Below, one piece after another: positions 1 to 5,645 of a stretch of DNA of 7,134 nucleotides. Both the position numbers and the translations under genes were made by a program. Numbering within the stretch: position 1 is the stretch's first letter; the number at the start of each line of letters is the position of its first letter. This stretch comes from Succinatimonas sp. UBA7265. Its GTDB lineage: Bacteria > Pseudomonadota > Gammaproteobacteria > Enterobacterales > Succinivibrionaceae. The notes under the pieces were generated by a model. That model was not told the DNA's origin, did not search any database, and saw only the letters and a list, made by a program, of their open reading frames with translations. The stretch is taken from the NCBI GenBank assembly GCA_002473165.1, contig DKSD01000062.1, positions 1-7,134 on the forward strand, written 5' to 3'.

Positions 1-15
1 ACGGAAAGGGCGGAG

Positions 16-168
16 TTAGAGATTATGCCCAGCGATCCTGATCTCCTTTCCGCCCATGCAGATGAGCGCCGCCCAGCCGCCCGTGCCGCGCAGCGGGCTG
101 TCCTGGCCCTGAGAGCAGCTGCCGTCCGTGTACACCACCACTTCGCTTGCGTTTTCTGTGTGTTCCAT
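16..168 (-). pseudogene. RNase HI-like N-terminal fragment, stops after 50 codons
   Basis: The minus-strand frame from ATG at 168 encodes 50 residues that look like the first part of ribonuclease HI, which cuts the RNA strand of RNA-DNA hybrids. Residues 10-18 read VVVYTDGSC, the first beta strand with the first catalytic Asp (D15). GTGGWAALI (28-36) matches the next glycine-rich turn and strand, and KEIRIAGHN (41-49) matches the following strand. A TAA at 18-16 ends the frame just before the TNNRMEL-type segment that carries the second catalytic residue. The start is well supported: GGGGAG at 180-175 lies 6 nt upstream. RNase HI is normally about 150 residues, so this is either a gene broken by a stop or frameshift or a truncated remnant. 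Only 15 bases remain before the window edge, so I cannot tell which. The family call is fairly sure; the pseudogene status is not. Confidence 0.55.
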
Positions 169-255
169 ATCTCGCTCCCCGCCGCCAGCGCGGCTTCATC
201 GCTTTCATGGTCAAGCTTAGAAGAGGGATATTCCATATTCTGGAGCGATTGGTAA

Positions 256-287
256 ATTATAGGAATAGTTGATAGATTGATCACAAA
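256..287 (-). promoter_or_regulatory. Probable promoter of the RNase HI-like gene
   Basis: On the minus strand a perfect TATAAT occupies 261-256, about 90 bp upstream of the ATG at 168. The -35 region is poor: GTGATC at 17-bp spacing (284-279) or TTGTGA at 19-bp spacing (286-281). It coincides with one copy of a repeated TGATCACAAA element, so a regulator bound there would affect this promoter. The -10 match is seen directly; promoter activity is inferred. Confidence 0.45.
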
Positions 288-307
288 AGATCATCTGTGA
301 TCACAAA
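278..307. repeat. Paired TGATCACAAA direct repeat, putative operator
   Basis: The 10-mer TGATCACAAA occurs at 278-287 and again at 298-307, exactly 20 bp (about two helical turns) apart. Each copy contains the palindrome TGATCA, and the second extends to the 10-bp palindrome TGTGATCACA (296-305). Two-turn spacing suits two protein dimers on one DNA face. It resembles CRP half-sites, but lacks the TGTGA-N6-TCACA arrangement. It lies in the 195-bp gap between the yfbV stop and the RNase HI-like start, upstream of the minus-strand TATAAT. Confidence 0.4.
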
Positions 308-363
308 GGTGAATTTTATGGCAGAGCCTGCCATTGAAAGAGGTAAAAGCGAACCGCGGGCGT

Positions 364-816
364 TCAAAGCTTGCGCAGGAAATCGCGGCCGAGCTTTTTT
401 ATGCCCTCTGCGGTGGTCTCAGCAAAATCCATGAGCGTCGGATCCTGGGAGCCCTGGCGGTGGAGCATGATGCAGGTTTCCATGTAGAAGAGTTTCTGGC
501 GGGCGTTGAGCTTTGTCTGCGAGCGCCTGCCCATCCAGTAGTAGCCTTGCAGCGGCATGAAGAGCAAAAAGAGCACGCAGATGATCGTCACGGGCCAGGT
601 GTTCTTCATGGCGAACATAAACTCGACGCCGTGCAGGCCGCCGCCGCGCCAGAAAGCCCAGAACAATATGAGCACGATAAAAGGCGGGAGCGCGAAATTG
701 CCCAGCTTCATGAAGTATTTCACGCGGTTTTCCGGGAACACCGGCCCCAACAGCGGATCGTCAGGCCAGATCCTGGTGTACTTCATGCCGTCGCGGATCG
801 TTCTTACAAAGCCCAT
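364..816 (-). CDS. yfbV: YfbV family (UPF0208) inner-membrane protein
   Basis: This 150-residue protein matches the length and layout of YfbV, an inner-membrane protein reported in E. coli to insulate the Ter macrodomain from neighbouring chromosome regions. Family landmarks visible here are Y13-x3-WP near the start, LLGPVFPENRV (22-32), MPLQGYYWMGRRSQTKL (87-103), and a C-terminal soluble part ending KLGRDFLRKL. Two hydrophobic segments, about 41-56 and 74-90, flank a short loop, so both ends probably lie on the same side, presumably the cytoplasm. AGGAGG at 831-826 stands 9 nt before the ATG and fixes the start. It is divergent from pta, echoing the E. coli order yfbV-ackA-pta except that ackA is absent. 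No clear terminator follows its stop. A plus-strand reading of this region also lacks stops for 190 codons, but it is antisense to this recognisable protein. Confidence 0.9.
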   Translation of the reverse strand: MGFVRTIRDGMKYTRIWPDDPLLGPVFPENRVKYFMKLGNFALPPFIVLILFWAFWRGGGLHGVEFMFAMKNTWPVTIICVLFLLFMPLQGYYWMGRRSQTKLNARQKLFYMETCIMLHRQGSQDPTLMDFAETTAEGIKKLGRDFLRKL

Positions 817-843
817 GCGCGCTGCCCTCCTCCCGTTGCGGCA

Positions 844-852
844 ATTTTAGCA
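844..852 (-). promoter_or_regulatory. Extended -10 promoter of yfbV
   Basis: The minus strand reads TGCTAAAAT from 852 to 844, an extended -10 (TGnTAAAAT) about 28 bp upstream of the yfbV ATG. There is no good -35 box, which extended -10 promoters can lack. The predicted transcript would start near 837 with a leader of about 20 nt containing the AGGAGG ribosome site. Confidence 0.45.
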
Positions 853-874
853 TTTTTGATAAAAGTTCTTAGCC

Positions 875-896
875 GCGCCGCACAGTACGGCGGCGC
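875..896. other. GC-rich hairpin in the yfbV-pta gap
   Basis: GCGCCGC (875-881) and GCGGCGC (890-896) form a 7-bp inverted repeat with an 8-nt loop between yfbV and pta. No run of T follows on either strand, so it is not a standard terminator. If pta is transcribed from upstream of it, it would fold in the pta leader. Function unknown. Confidence 0.4.
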
Positions 897-974
897 TCTT
901 CATTGAAAAAACGCTGTTACAGGCGGAAAATATGGCAGACGCGCGAGAACGCCGCAATCAGGATCCGCGCCTTA

Positions 975-984
975 AAAACGTTTT
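975..984. promoter_or_regulatory. Palindrome AAAACGTTTT before pta, operator candidate
   Basis: A perfect 10-bp palindrome with a central CG, the usual core of LacI-family operators, lies 30 bp upstream of the pta GTG start. The sequence AAACGTTTTGG here is nearly repeated as AAACGTTTTTGG at 3906-3917, before araD. No clear sigma-70 promoter could be fixed for pta (TTGAAA at 903-908 has no convincing -10), so its position relative to the transcript start is unknown. Confidence 0.3.
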
Positions 985-1014
985 GGATCTTTCAGAAAAT
1001 ATATGGAGTTTGAA

Positions 1015-3006
1015 GTGACACGTACAGTAATGCTCGTTCCGGCCGGCAAGACCGAAGGGATTTTCCCCGCAGCACTGGGCCTGGTGAAGGCCTTAAATGA
1101 CAAGGGCGTCAAGGCCGCCCGTTTCACCCCGTTTGCCGGGGAGCTCGATGAGCCTCAAGAGGGCAAAACCCTCTGCCGCTGCTGCGCTTTTAAGGCCATC
1201 GCCGCGGGCAAGCGCTCTGACGTGTTAGAGAGCGTCGTCGCCAACTTCAAGGCTTTCCTTGAGGCGGCAAAACCTGAGATCGCCGTAGTCGAAGGCGTGA
1301 CCGGCACCCGCACTGACAAAGACGAGTTAAACGCCGAGATCTGCCACGCCCTTGACGCAGACATCATCACCGTGATCACCGGCACCTGCAAAGGCAGCAA
1401 GGCGCAGATAGACGCCACGCTCATCCCCTTTGCCAGCGCCGGCAAAAACCGCGTGATCGGCACCGTGGTCTTAAACCATGACGCCCCGCGCGATGCCGCA
1501 GGCGATCGCCGCCTCACGCTTTCAGGCTGCGCGCACTGCTGCGGCGGCGCCAAGTCCTGCGGCTGCAAGGATGACGCCCCCGCTGCCGTGACGAACGTGC
1601 TCGCGACCATTGAGTACGCCAAGGAAAACTACGCCCCCAGGGCCTCAGACATCGCCGCCTTCCTCGATGCCAAGGTCACCTCAGGCAGCGCCTCAGCGCG
1701 CGCCTTTAAGATCGCGTTTGACGGCGAGGAGCTCAAAGCTCCGATGGCCCTGCTCACCTCCAAGGCTCCGGCAAAGGCCGAGACCGGCATCGTGATCCTC
1801 GCAGGCGGAGCCAAAGGCGCTGTTGACGGGGCCGCAGTCATCGAGACCGACAAATCCGTGTGGGCGGTCGCCGAGGCCCTGGCCAGGTTCCCTGCCGCCG
1901 TGGCCGCAGACGACAGCGAGCGCCTTGAGACCGCCGCGGCCAATGCCGCCGGCGCATTTGGCGCTGACGCGATCAAAGCCGTAACCGCTTATGACAAAGA
2001 TCGCACCCCGCTTATGAGCCCGGCTGCCTTCCGCAACATGTTGGCCTCCAAGGCCCGCGCCGCCCACATGCGCATCGCGCTGCCTGAGGGCGATGAGCCG
2101 CGCACCGTGAAGGCCGCATCCATCGTGGCGCAGCAGGGTATCGCCGTGCCGGTGCTCTACGGCAAGAAAGAGGCGATCTTAAAGGTCGCTGCCGAGCAGG
2201 GTGTCACGCTGGGCGAGGGCGTCGAGTTCGTCGATCCTGACAGCGTGCGCGCCAATTACATCGACCGCCTCGTCGAGCTGCGCCAGAAGAAAGGCATGAC
2301 TCCTGAGCTTGCCGAGCAGGCCCTCAAGGACAACGTCTTCCTGGCCACGATGATGATCGAGCGCGGCGAGATCGACGGCCTGGTCTCAGGCGCTGTCCAC
2401 ACCACCGCCAACACCATCCGCCCGGCTTTCCAGATCTTAAAGACCGCACCAGGCGCCAAGCTCGTCTCAGGCGGCTTCTTCATGCTCATGCCTGAACAGG
2501 TTTACTTCTACGCCGACTGCGCCGTGAACCTCAACCCGGACGCCGATCAGATCTCCGAGATCGCCATCCAGTCCGCCGACACCGCCAAGGCTTTCGGCAT
2601 CGATCCCAAGGTCGCGCTCATCACCTACTCGACCCACAAGTCAGGCAAGGGCGCCGACGTCGATCTCATGACCCAGGCCACTGAGCTCGTCAAGCAGAAG
2701 CGCCCGGATCTCGCCGTCGACGGCCCGCTGCAGTACGATGCCGCCGTCATGCCGTCCGTGGCCGCCCAGAAGGCCCCGGGTTCACCGGTTGCCGGCAAGG
2801 CCACCGTGTTCGTGTTCCCGAGCCTCTCCACTGGCAACACCGTGTACAAGGCCGTGCAGCGCTCCGCTGGCCTTGTGGCCATCGGCCCGCTGCTCCAGGG
2901 CCTGCGCAAACCGGTCAATGATCTCTCCCGCGGCGCCCTGGTTGACGACATCGTCTACACCATCGCCGTGACTGCCATCCAGGCTGAGCAGGCCAAGCAG
3001 AACTGA
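1015..3006 (+). CDS. pta: Phosphate acetyltransferase, long multidomain form
   Basis: Pta reversibly converts acetyl-CoA and phosphate to acetyl phosphate and CoA, the first step of the Pta-AckA acetate pathway in the cytoplasm. With the GTG start it has 663 residues against about 714 in E. coli. Residues 1-160 resemble the N-terminal P-loop/BioD-like domain (PAGKTEG at 9-15 in the nucleotide-loop position; VVEGV at 91-95). A reduced DRTGG-like middle part (about 230-325) retains DDSERLE (299-305). The catalytic PTA_PTB domain (about 335-660) is highly conserved: LPEGDEPRTVKAA, DGLVSGAVHTTANTIRP, VDGPLQYDAAVM, TVYKAVQRS and GLRKPVNDLSRGALVDD. I chose GTG at 1015 because GGAG (1005-1008) lies 6 nt before it and the protein then begins VTRTVMLVPAG, matching E. 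coli MSRIIMLIPTG. An in-frame ATG at 1003 would add four residues but overlaps that ribosome site. Odd features are the clusters CRCC (54-57) and CAHCC-x5-CGC (172-184). ackA is not adjacent. Confidence 0.95.
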   Translation: MTRTVMLVPAGKTEGIFPAALGLVKALNDKGVKAARFTPFAGELDEPQEGKTLCRCCAFKAIAAGKRSDVLESVVANFKAFLEAAKPEIAVVEGVTGTRTDKDELNAEICHALDADIITVITGTCKGSKAQIDATLIPFASAGKNRVIGTVVLNHDAPRDAAGDRRLTLSGCAHCCGGAKSCGCKDDAPAAVTNVLATIEYAKENYAPRASDIAAFLDAKVTSGSASARAFKIAFDGEELKAPMALLTSKAPAKAETGIVILAGGAKGAVDGAAVIETDKSVWAVAEALARFPAAVAADDSERLETAAANAAGAFGADAIKAVTAYDKDRTPLMSPAAFRNMLASKARAAHMRIALPEGDEPRTVKAASIVAQQGIAVPVLYGKKEAILKVAAEQGVTLGEGVEFVDPDSVRANYIDRLVELRQKKGMTPELAEQALKDNVFLATMMIERGEIDGLVSGAVHTTANTIRPAFQILKTAPGAKLVSGGFFMLMPEQVYFYADCAVNLNPDADQISEIAIQSADTAKAFGIDPKVALITYSTHKSGKGADVDLMTQATELVKQKRPDLAVDGPLQYDAAVMPSVAAQKAPGSPVAGKATVFVFPSLSTGNTVYKAVQRSAGLVAIGPLLQGLRKPVNDLSRGALVDDIVYTIAVTAIQAEQAKQN

Positions 3007-3024
3007 GAGATAACAGGCTAAACT

Positions 3025-3060
3025 AAAAGGCGTCGCCGCAGGGCGGCGCCTTTTTGTTTT
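3025..3060 (+). terminator. Intrinsic terminator of pta
   Basis: GGCGTCGCC (3029-3037) pairs with GGCGGCGCC (3042-3050) through nine base pairs including one G-U, with loop GCAG. AAAA before the stem can extend it by pairing with the first T residues, and a T-rich tail (TTTTTGTTTT, 3051-3060) follows. It starts 18 nt after the pta stop and ends 24 nt before yfcH, so yfcH depends on read-through or its own promoter. Confidence 0.9.
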
Positions 3061-3084
3061 GTCTGATCCTTTGCGAGGCCTTAC

Positions 3085-3894
3085 ATGAAGATCACCGTGG
3101 CAGGCGGCAGCGGCTTTTTAGGCCGCGCGCTGTGCAAGATGCTGCAAAATGCCGAAGATGAGATCACGGTGATCTCAAGAAACCCCGCGCGCGCGAGGCT
3201 GCCTGAGGGCGTGCGCGTGATCTCCTGGGGCGATCCCTTCCCAAAATGCGAGGCGCTCGTAAACCTCGCAGGCGCCTCCATAGCCGCTCTGCCCCTTACC
3301 CCGCTGAGGATGCGCGCTTTGCGCGATTCAAGGCTTAAGGCCATAGCCGCGCTTTGTGAGGGATACCGCTGCGCCCTGCCTGAGGTGTTCGTGCAGGCAA
3401 GCGCCACCGGGATCTACGCCCAGGGCTGCGACTGCGCCGACGACGGCCCGCTTGATGAAGGTTTCAGACGCGATCTCATCGCCCCCTTTGAAAAGGCCGC
3501 CCTGCACTCTTTTGCCCCCTGCCGCACGGCGCTGCTGCGCTTTGGGATCATCATGGGGGCAGGCGGGGGACTCATGCGCATCACCGCAAGGCTCCCCCGT
3601 TTAAAGATCCTCCCGGCCCCGCCGGGGCCGCTGCCGTGGATCGGCCTTGAGGACGCGGCGGCGGCGATCGCGCTTACTCTGAAATCGCCGCTTAGCGGGG
3701 TGATCGCCGCCTGCAATCCGCGCTTTAAAAGCGCCAACGAACTCTTAGGCTGCGGCAAACGGGGATCGTTCTTCCTGCCGCTGCCCCGGGCGCTTTTAAG
3801 TCTGCCCTTTGACCGCCGCGGCGATCTGCTGCTGCGCTCCCAGCGTATCATGCCGCAAAAGCTTTTGGAAGCAGGCCTCGCCTTTCATTCCTAG
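3085..3894 (+). CDS. yfcH: YfcH-type (TIGR01777) SDR/epimerase family protein, short C-terminus
   Basis: This 269-residue protein belongs to the extended short-chain dehydrogenase/NAD-dependent epimerase family typified by E. coli YfcH, whose substrate is unknown. The Rossmann nucleotide loop GGSGFLG lies at 7-13, ITVISRNP at 27-34, VNLAG at 59-63, and SATGIY at 106-111 in the position of YfcH SATGYY. GAGGGL-type glycines (158-163) and PWIGLEDAAAAI (184-195) match the region before the C-terminal domain. The end, IMPQKLLEAGLAFHS, corresponds to the start of the DUF1731 helix, but the usual last ten or more residues (RWYDLEEAL-type) are missing. The whole protein is nearly 30 residues shorter than YfcH. 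GAGG at 3075-3078 lies 6 nt before the ATG. It follows the pta terminator; in E. coli yfcH also lies some genes beyond pta. Cytoplasmic; family is clear, the exact ortholog is likely. Confidence 0.85.
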   Translation: MKITVAGGSGFLGRALCKMLQNAEDEITVISRNPARARLPEGVRVISWGDPFPKCEALVNLAGASIAALPLTPLRMRALRDSRLKAIAALCEGYRCALPEVFVQASATGIYAQGCDCADDGPLDEGFRRDLIAPFEKAALHSFAPCRTALLRFGIIMGAGGGLMRITARLPRLKILPAPPGPLPWIGLEDAAAAIALTLKSPLSGVIAACNPRFKSANELLGCGKRGSFFLPLPRALLSLPFDRRGDLLLRSQRIMPQKLLEAGLAFHS

Positions 3895-3902
3895 AGCTTT
3901 TT

Positions 3903-4006
3903 TGCAAACGTTTTTGGCGGTGAGCGCTTTTAATTTATATTTTGACTAACATACGCTTGTTCTGACATTTCCTCCTTTCAGACAATGCATGCAAATAACG
4001 TTTGCA
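3903..4006. promoter_or_regulatory. Two inverted TGCAAACGTT sites, possible looping operators
   Basis: TGCAAACGTT occurs on the plus strand at 3903-3912 and on the minus strand at 4006-3997; their ACGT centres are 90 bp apart. The second is part of a longer inverted repeat, TGCAAATAACGTTTGCA (3990-4006). GCAAACGTT matches the core of LacI-family operators such as the PurR site ACGCAAACGTTTGCGT. Both sites lie in the gap between yfcH and araD, so araD is the probable target. Which regulator binds is inferred; the LacI-family gene at 5811-6842 is a candidate, and a PurR-like protein is another. Confidence 0.4.
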
Positions 4007-4042
4007 CTCTCGCGCCATCTCACGTTTTTTCGTTTTTAACTC

Positions 4043-4051
4043 TGCTAGGAT
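4043..4051 (+). promoter_or_regulatory. Extended -10 promoter of araD
   Basis: TGCTAGGAT is an extended -10 (TGn followed by TAGGAT) 36 bp upstream of the araD ATG. The -35 position holds only T-rich sequence (ACGTTT or CGTTTT), a weak match. The transcript would begin near 4058. The repeat at 3990-4006 would then be centred near -60, and the 3903 site near -150. Confidence 0.4.
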
Positions 4052-4087
4052 CGCAACATCAGCTGCAAGTTTTCAGGAGATCTGATC

Positions 4088-4816
4088 ATGCTCGAAGAGC
4101 TTAAGAAAGAAGTGTTCAAGGCCAACCTGGAGCTGCCCAAGCACGGGCTGGTGACCTTTACCTGGGGCAACGTCTCCGGCATAGACCGCGACGCCGGGCT
4201 TGTCGTGATCAAGCCCTCCGGAGTCGAGTACGAAACCATGAGCGCCGAGGACATGGTGGTCGTCGATCTCAAGACCGGCGAACGTGTCGAAGGCCGGCTC
4301 AACCCTTCCACCGACACCGCCACCCACCTGGCTCTGTACCGCGCCTGCCCTGACATCATGGGCGTCGTGCACACCCACTCCCGCTACGCCGCCTCGTTTG
4401 CCCAGGCCGGCCGCGACATCCCAGCCCTCGGCACGACCGGCGCCGACTACTTCTACGGCCCGGTGCCCTGCACCCGCCCGATGACGGACGCCGAGATCAA
4501 AGGCGACTATGAGCTCGAGACCGGCAATGTGATCGTCGAGACCTTCAAAAAACGCGGCATCGAGATGAAAGACGTACCGGGCGCGCTCGTGTACTCCCAC
4601 GGCCCGTTCACCTGGGGCAAATCACCTGACAACGCAGTTTACAACGCTGTGGTGCTCGAGGAGATCGCCTTCATGGCCTACCACACCATCACCTTAAGAA
4701 ACGGCGACGCCACCCCGATGCAGCAGGTGCTGTTGGACAAGCACTATTTAAGAAAGCACGGCAAAAACGCCTACTACGGTCAGGGCAACACCTCCTCCGA
4801 CCATCACTTAGGCTGA
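4088..4816 (+). CDS. araD: L-ribulose-5-phosphate 4-epimerase
   Basis: AraD converts L-ribulose 5-phosphate to D-xylulose 5-phosphate, feeding L-arabinose carbon into the pentose phosphate pathway. It is a cytoplasmic, zinc-dependent class II aldolase-fold enzyme. The first 120 residues align without gaps to E. coli AraD: TWGNVSGIDR (25-34), IKPSGV (41-46), zinc ligands D76, H95 and H97 (HTHS) and H171 (SHGPF), and catalytic D120. The end keeps LLDKHYLRKHG and AYYGQ, with Y230 equal to catalytic Tyr229. AGGAG (4075-4079) is 8 nt before the ATG. Two differences stand out: the GTTHADYF motif reads GTTGADYF (G118 for His), and ten residues, GNTSSDHHLG, extend past the normal end. UlaF and SgbE are close paralogues acting on the same substrate, but the length and DVPGALVYSHGPF region favour AraD. 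No araA or araB lies nearby. A LacI-type regulator follows one gene away. Confidence 0.9.
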   Translation: MLEELKKEVFKANLELPKHGLVTFTWGNVSGIDRDAGLVVIKPSGVEYETMSAEDMVVVDLKTGERVEGRLNPSTDTATHLALYRACPDIMGVVHTHSRYAASFAQAGRDIPALGTTGADYFYGPVPCTRPMTDAEIKGDYELETGNVIVETFKKRGIEMKDVPGALVYSHGPFTWGKSPDNAVYNAVVLEEIAFMAYHTITLRNGDATPMQQVLLDKHYLRKHGKNAYYGQGNTSSDHHLG

Positions 4817-4830
4817 AATCCGCAAGCGCT

Positions 4831-5565
4831 TTAAATTGCCGGGGCCTTAACTCCGGCTTTTTTGATCTCAGAGCGCAGCGCCCGGGCGCGCGCTTTGACC
4901 TTAGCGCTTACGCGGTAAGACTCGCAGATCTTGGAGACGGCCTTTAACGCCGTGCGCGGATCGCACGCTCCCGAGCGGAGCAGATCAAGCGTCTCCTCAG
5001 GGTGGAAAACGCACACCTCGGCGATGCACCAGGCCGCGGCCATCATGACGTAATACTCATCGCCGTCCGCCCGTGCCGCCTGCCGCAGCAGTTCGCGAAA
5101 GTGTTCTCCTGAGGCGAAATACATCAGGCCTGCGACGAAGGCAAAACGCCTTTTGACCGCCAGCGGATCGGCAAAACACTCGCTGAGGTAGTCCCACCAC
5201 AACGAGCCGTGCGCTGCAGGATCTTTAAGCGCGGCAACAAGGGTGTCGCAGGCGCCCCAGCCGTCAAGTTCCGGCAGCAGCGCATCGACCCGCTCAATCA
5301 GATCCCGCCCCGTCAGTCTGAGTTCGCACAGCACCAGGGCCTTGAGCACGGTCTCCTCATAGCACTCATCCTCGCCAAGCGTTTTCAGCGCTTCGCTCTC
5401 GCGCCCTGTTTTCACCAGTTTTTTGGCGTAAGCGCGCAGCGCCGGCAGGCGCACGCCCAGGATCTTCCGCCGCAGCGTCGGGCGGAGCTTCGCGGTGAAA
5501 TTCTGATATGCCGGATCGGCGAGGGCCTCAAGTTCCGTGCGCATCTGGCCTGGTATTTTTTTCAT
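4831..5565 (-). CDS. AlkD-like HEAT-repeat DNA alkylation repair protein
   Basis: The 244-residue product resembles the AlkD-like DNA alkylation repair family, all-helical HEAT-repeat glycosylases that remove N3- and N7-alkylated bases. Landmarks are LADPAYQNFTAKLRPTL (15-31), KILGVRLPALRAYAKKL (34-50), YEET (69-72), GWGACD (102-107), EYYVMMAAAWCIAE (170-183) and KAVSKICESYRVS (208-220). W103, D107 and W179 sit where B. cereus AlkD has its catalytic Trp109, Asp113 and Trp187, by motif rather than alignment. The start is ATG at 5565, with GGAG (5579-5576) 10 nt upstream. The same frame stays open for 77 more codons to 5796, but that stretch covers regulatory DNA and resembles no protein. The basic C-terminus (KARARALRSEIKKAGVKA) could contact DNA. 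It converges on araD with 14 bp between stops, and diverges from the LacI-type gene. Family call is firm; the substrate is inferred. Confidence 0.85.
   Translation of the reverse strand: MKKIPGQMRTELEALADPAYQNFTAKLRPTLRRKILGVRLPALRAYAKKLVKTGRESEALKTLGEDECYEETVLKALVLCELRLTGRDLIERVDALLPELDGWGACDTLVAALKDPAAHGSLWWDYLSECFADPLAVKRRFAFVAGLMYFASGEHFRELLRQAARADGDEYYVMMAAAWCIAEVCVFHPEETLDLLRSGACDPRTALKAVSKICESYRVSAKVKARARALRSEIKKAGVKAPAI
4838..4863 (+). terminator. Intrinsic terminator of araD inside the alkD-like gene
   Basis: GCCGGGG (4838-4844) pairs with CTCCGGC (4851-4857) over seven base pairs with one G-U, loop CCTTAA, followed by TTTTTT (4858-4863). It begins 22 nt after the araD stop and lies wholly within the last codons of the convergent alkD-like gene. 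On the minus strand the hairpin is followed by AATTT rather than a T run, so it should act mainly on araD transcripts. Confidence 0.8.
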
Positions 5566-5600
5566 GGCGCTAAATCTCCAAGGCTTTTTCTCAAAGCAGA

Positions 5601-5629
5601 CGCTTGCGTTATATCCTGTCCCGCTTGCG
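5601..5629 (-). promoter_or_regulatory. Putative promoter of the alkD-like gene flanked by CGCTTGCG repeats
   Basis: On the minus strand TATAAC (5613-5608) is a plausible -10 about 43 bp upstream of the ATG, with only an A-rich -35 region (TAAAAA, 5636-5631). The octamer CGCTTGCG, read on the plus strand, occurs at 5601-5608 and 5622-5629, 21 bp apart, bracketing the -10 and the spacer. The arrangement could be an operator, but no family is recognised. Confidence 0.3.
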
Positions 5630-5645
5630 CTTTTTAAAAGTTGTA

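Noticed and set aside
278..305. CRP binding site
   Set aside because: TGTGA half-sites are present but never with TCACA at the required 6-bp spacing; kept only as a generic operator.
334..906. 190-codon open frame on the plus strand
   Set aside because: It lies antisense to yfbV, has no ribosome site and its translation resembles no family; GC-rich codons keep it open.
1003..1014. ATG at 1003 as the pta start
   Set aside because: It overlaps the GGAG that serves GTG 1015, lacks its own ribosome site, and adds four residues not present in E. coli Pta.
1155..2067. Long minus-strand frames under pta
   Set aside because: They are antisense shadows of a highly conserved coding region and encode low-complexity Ala/Arg/Ser-rich sequence.
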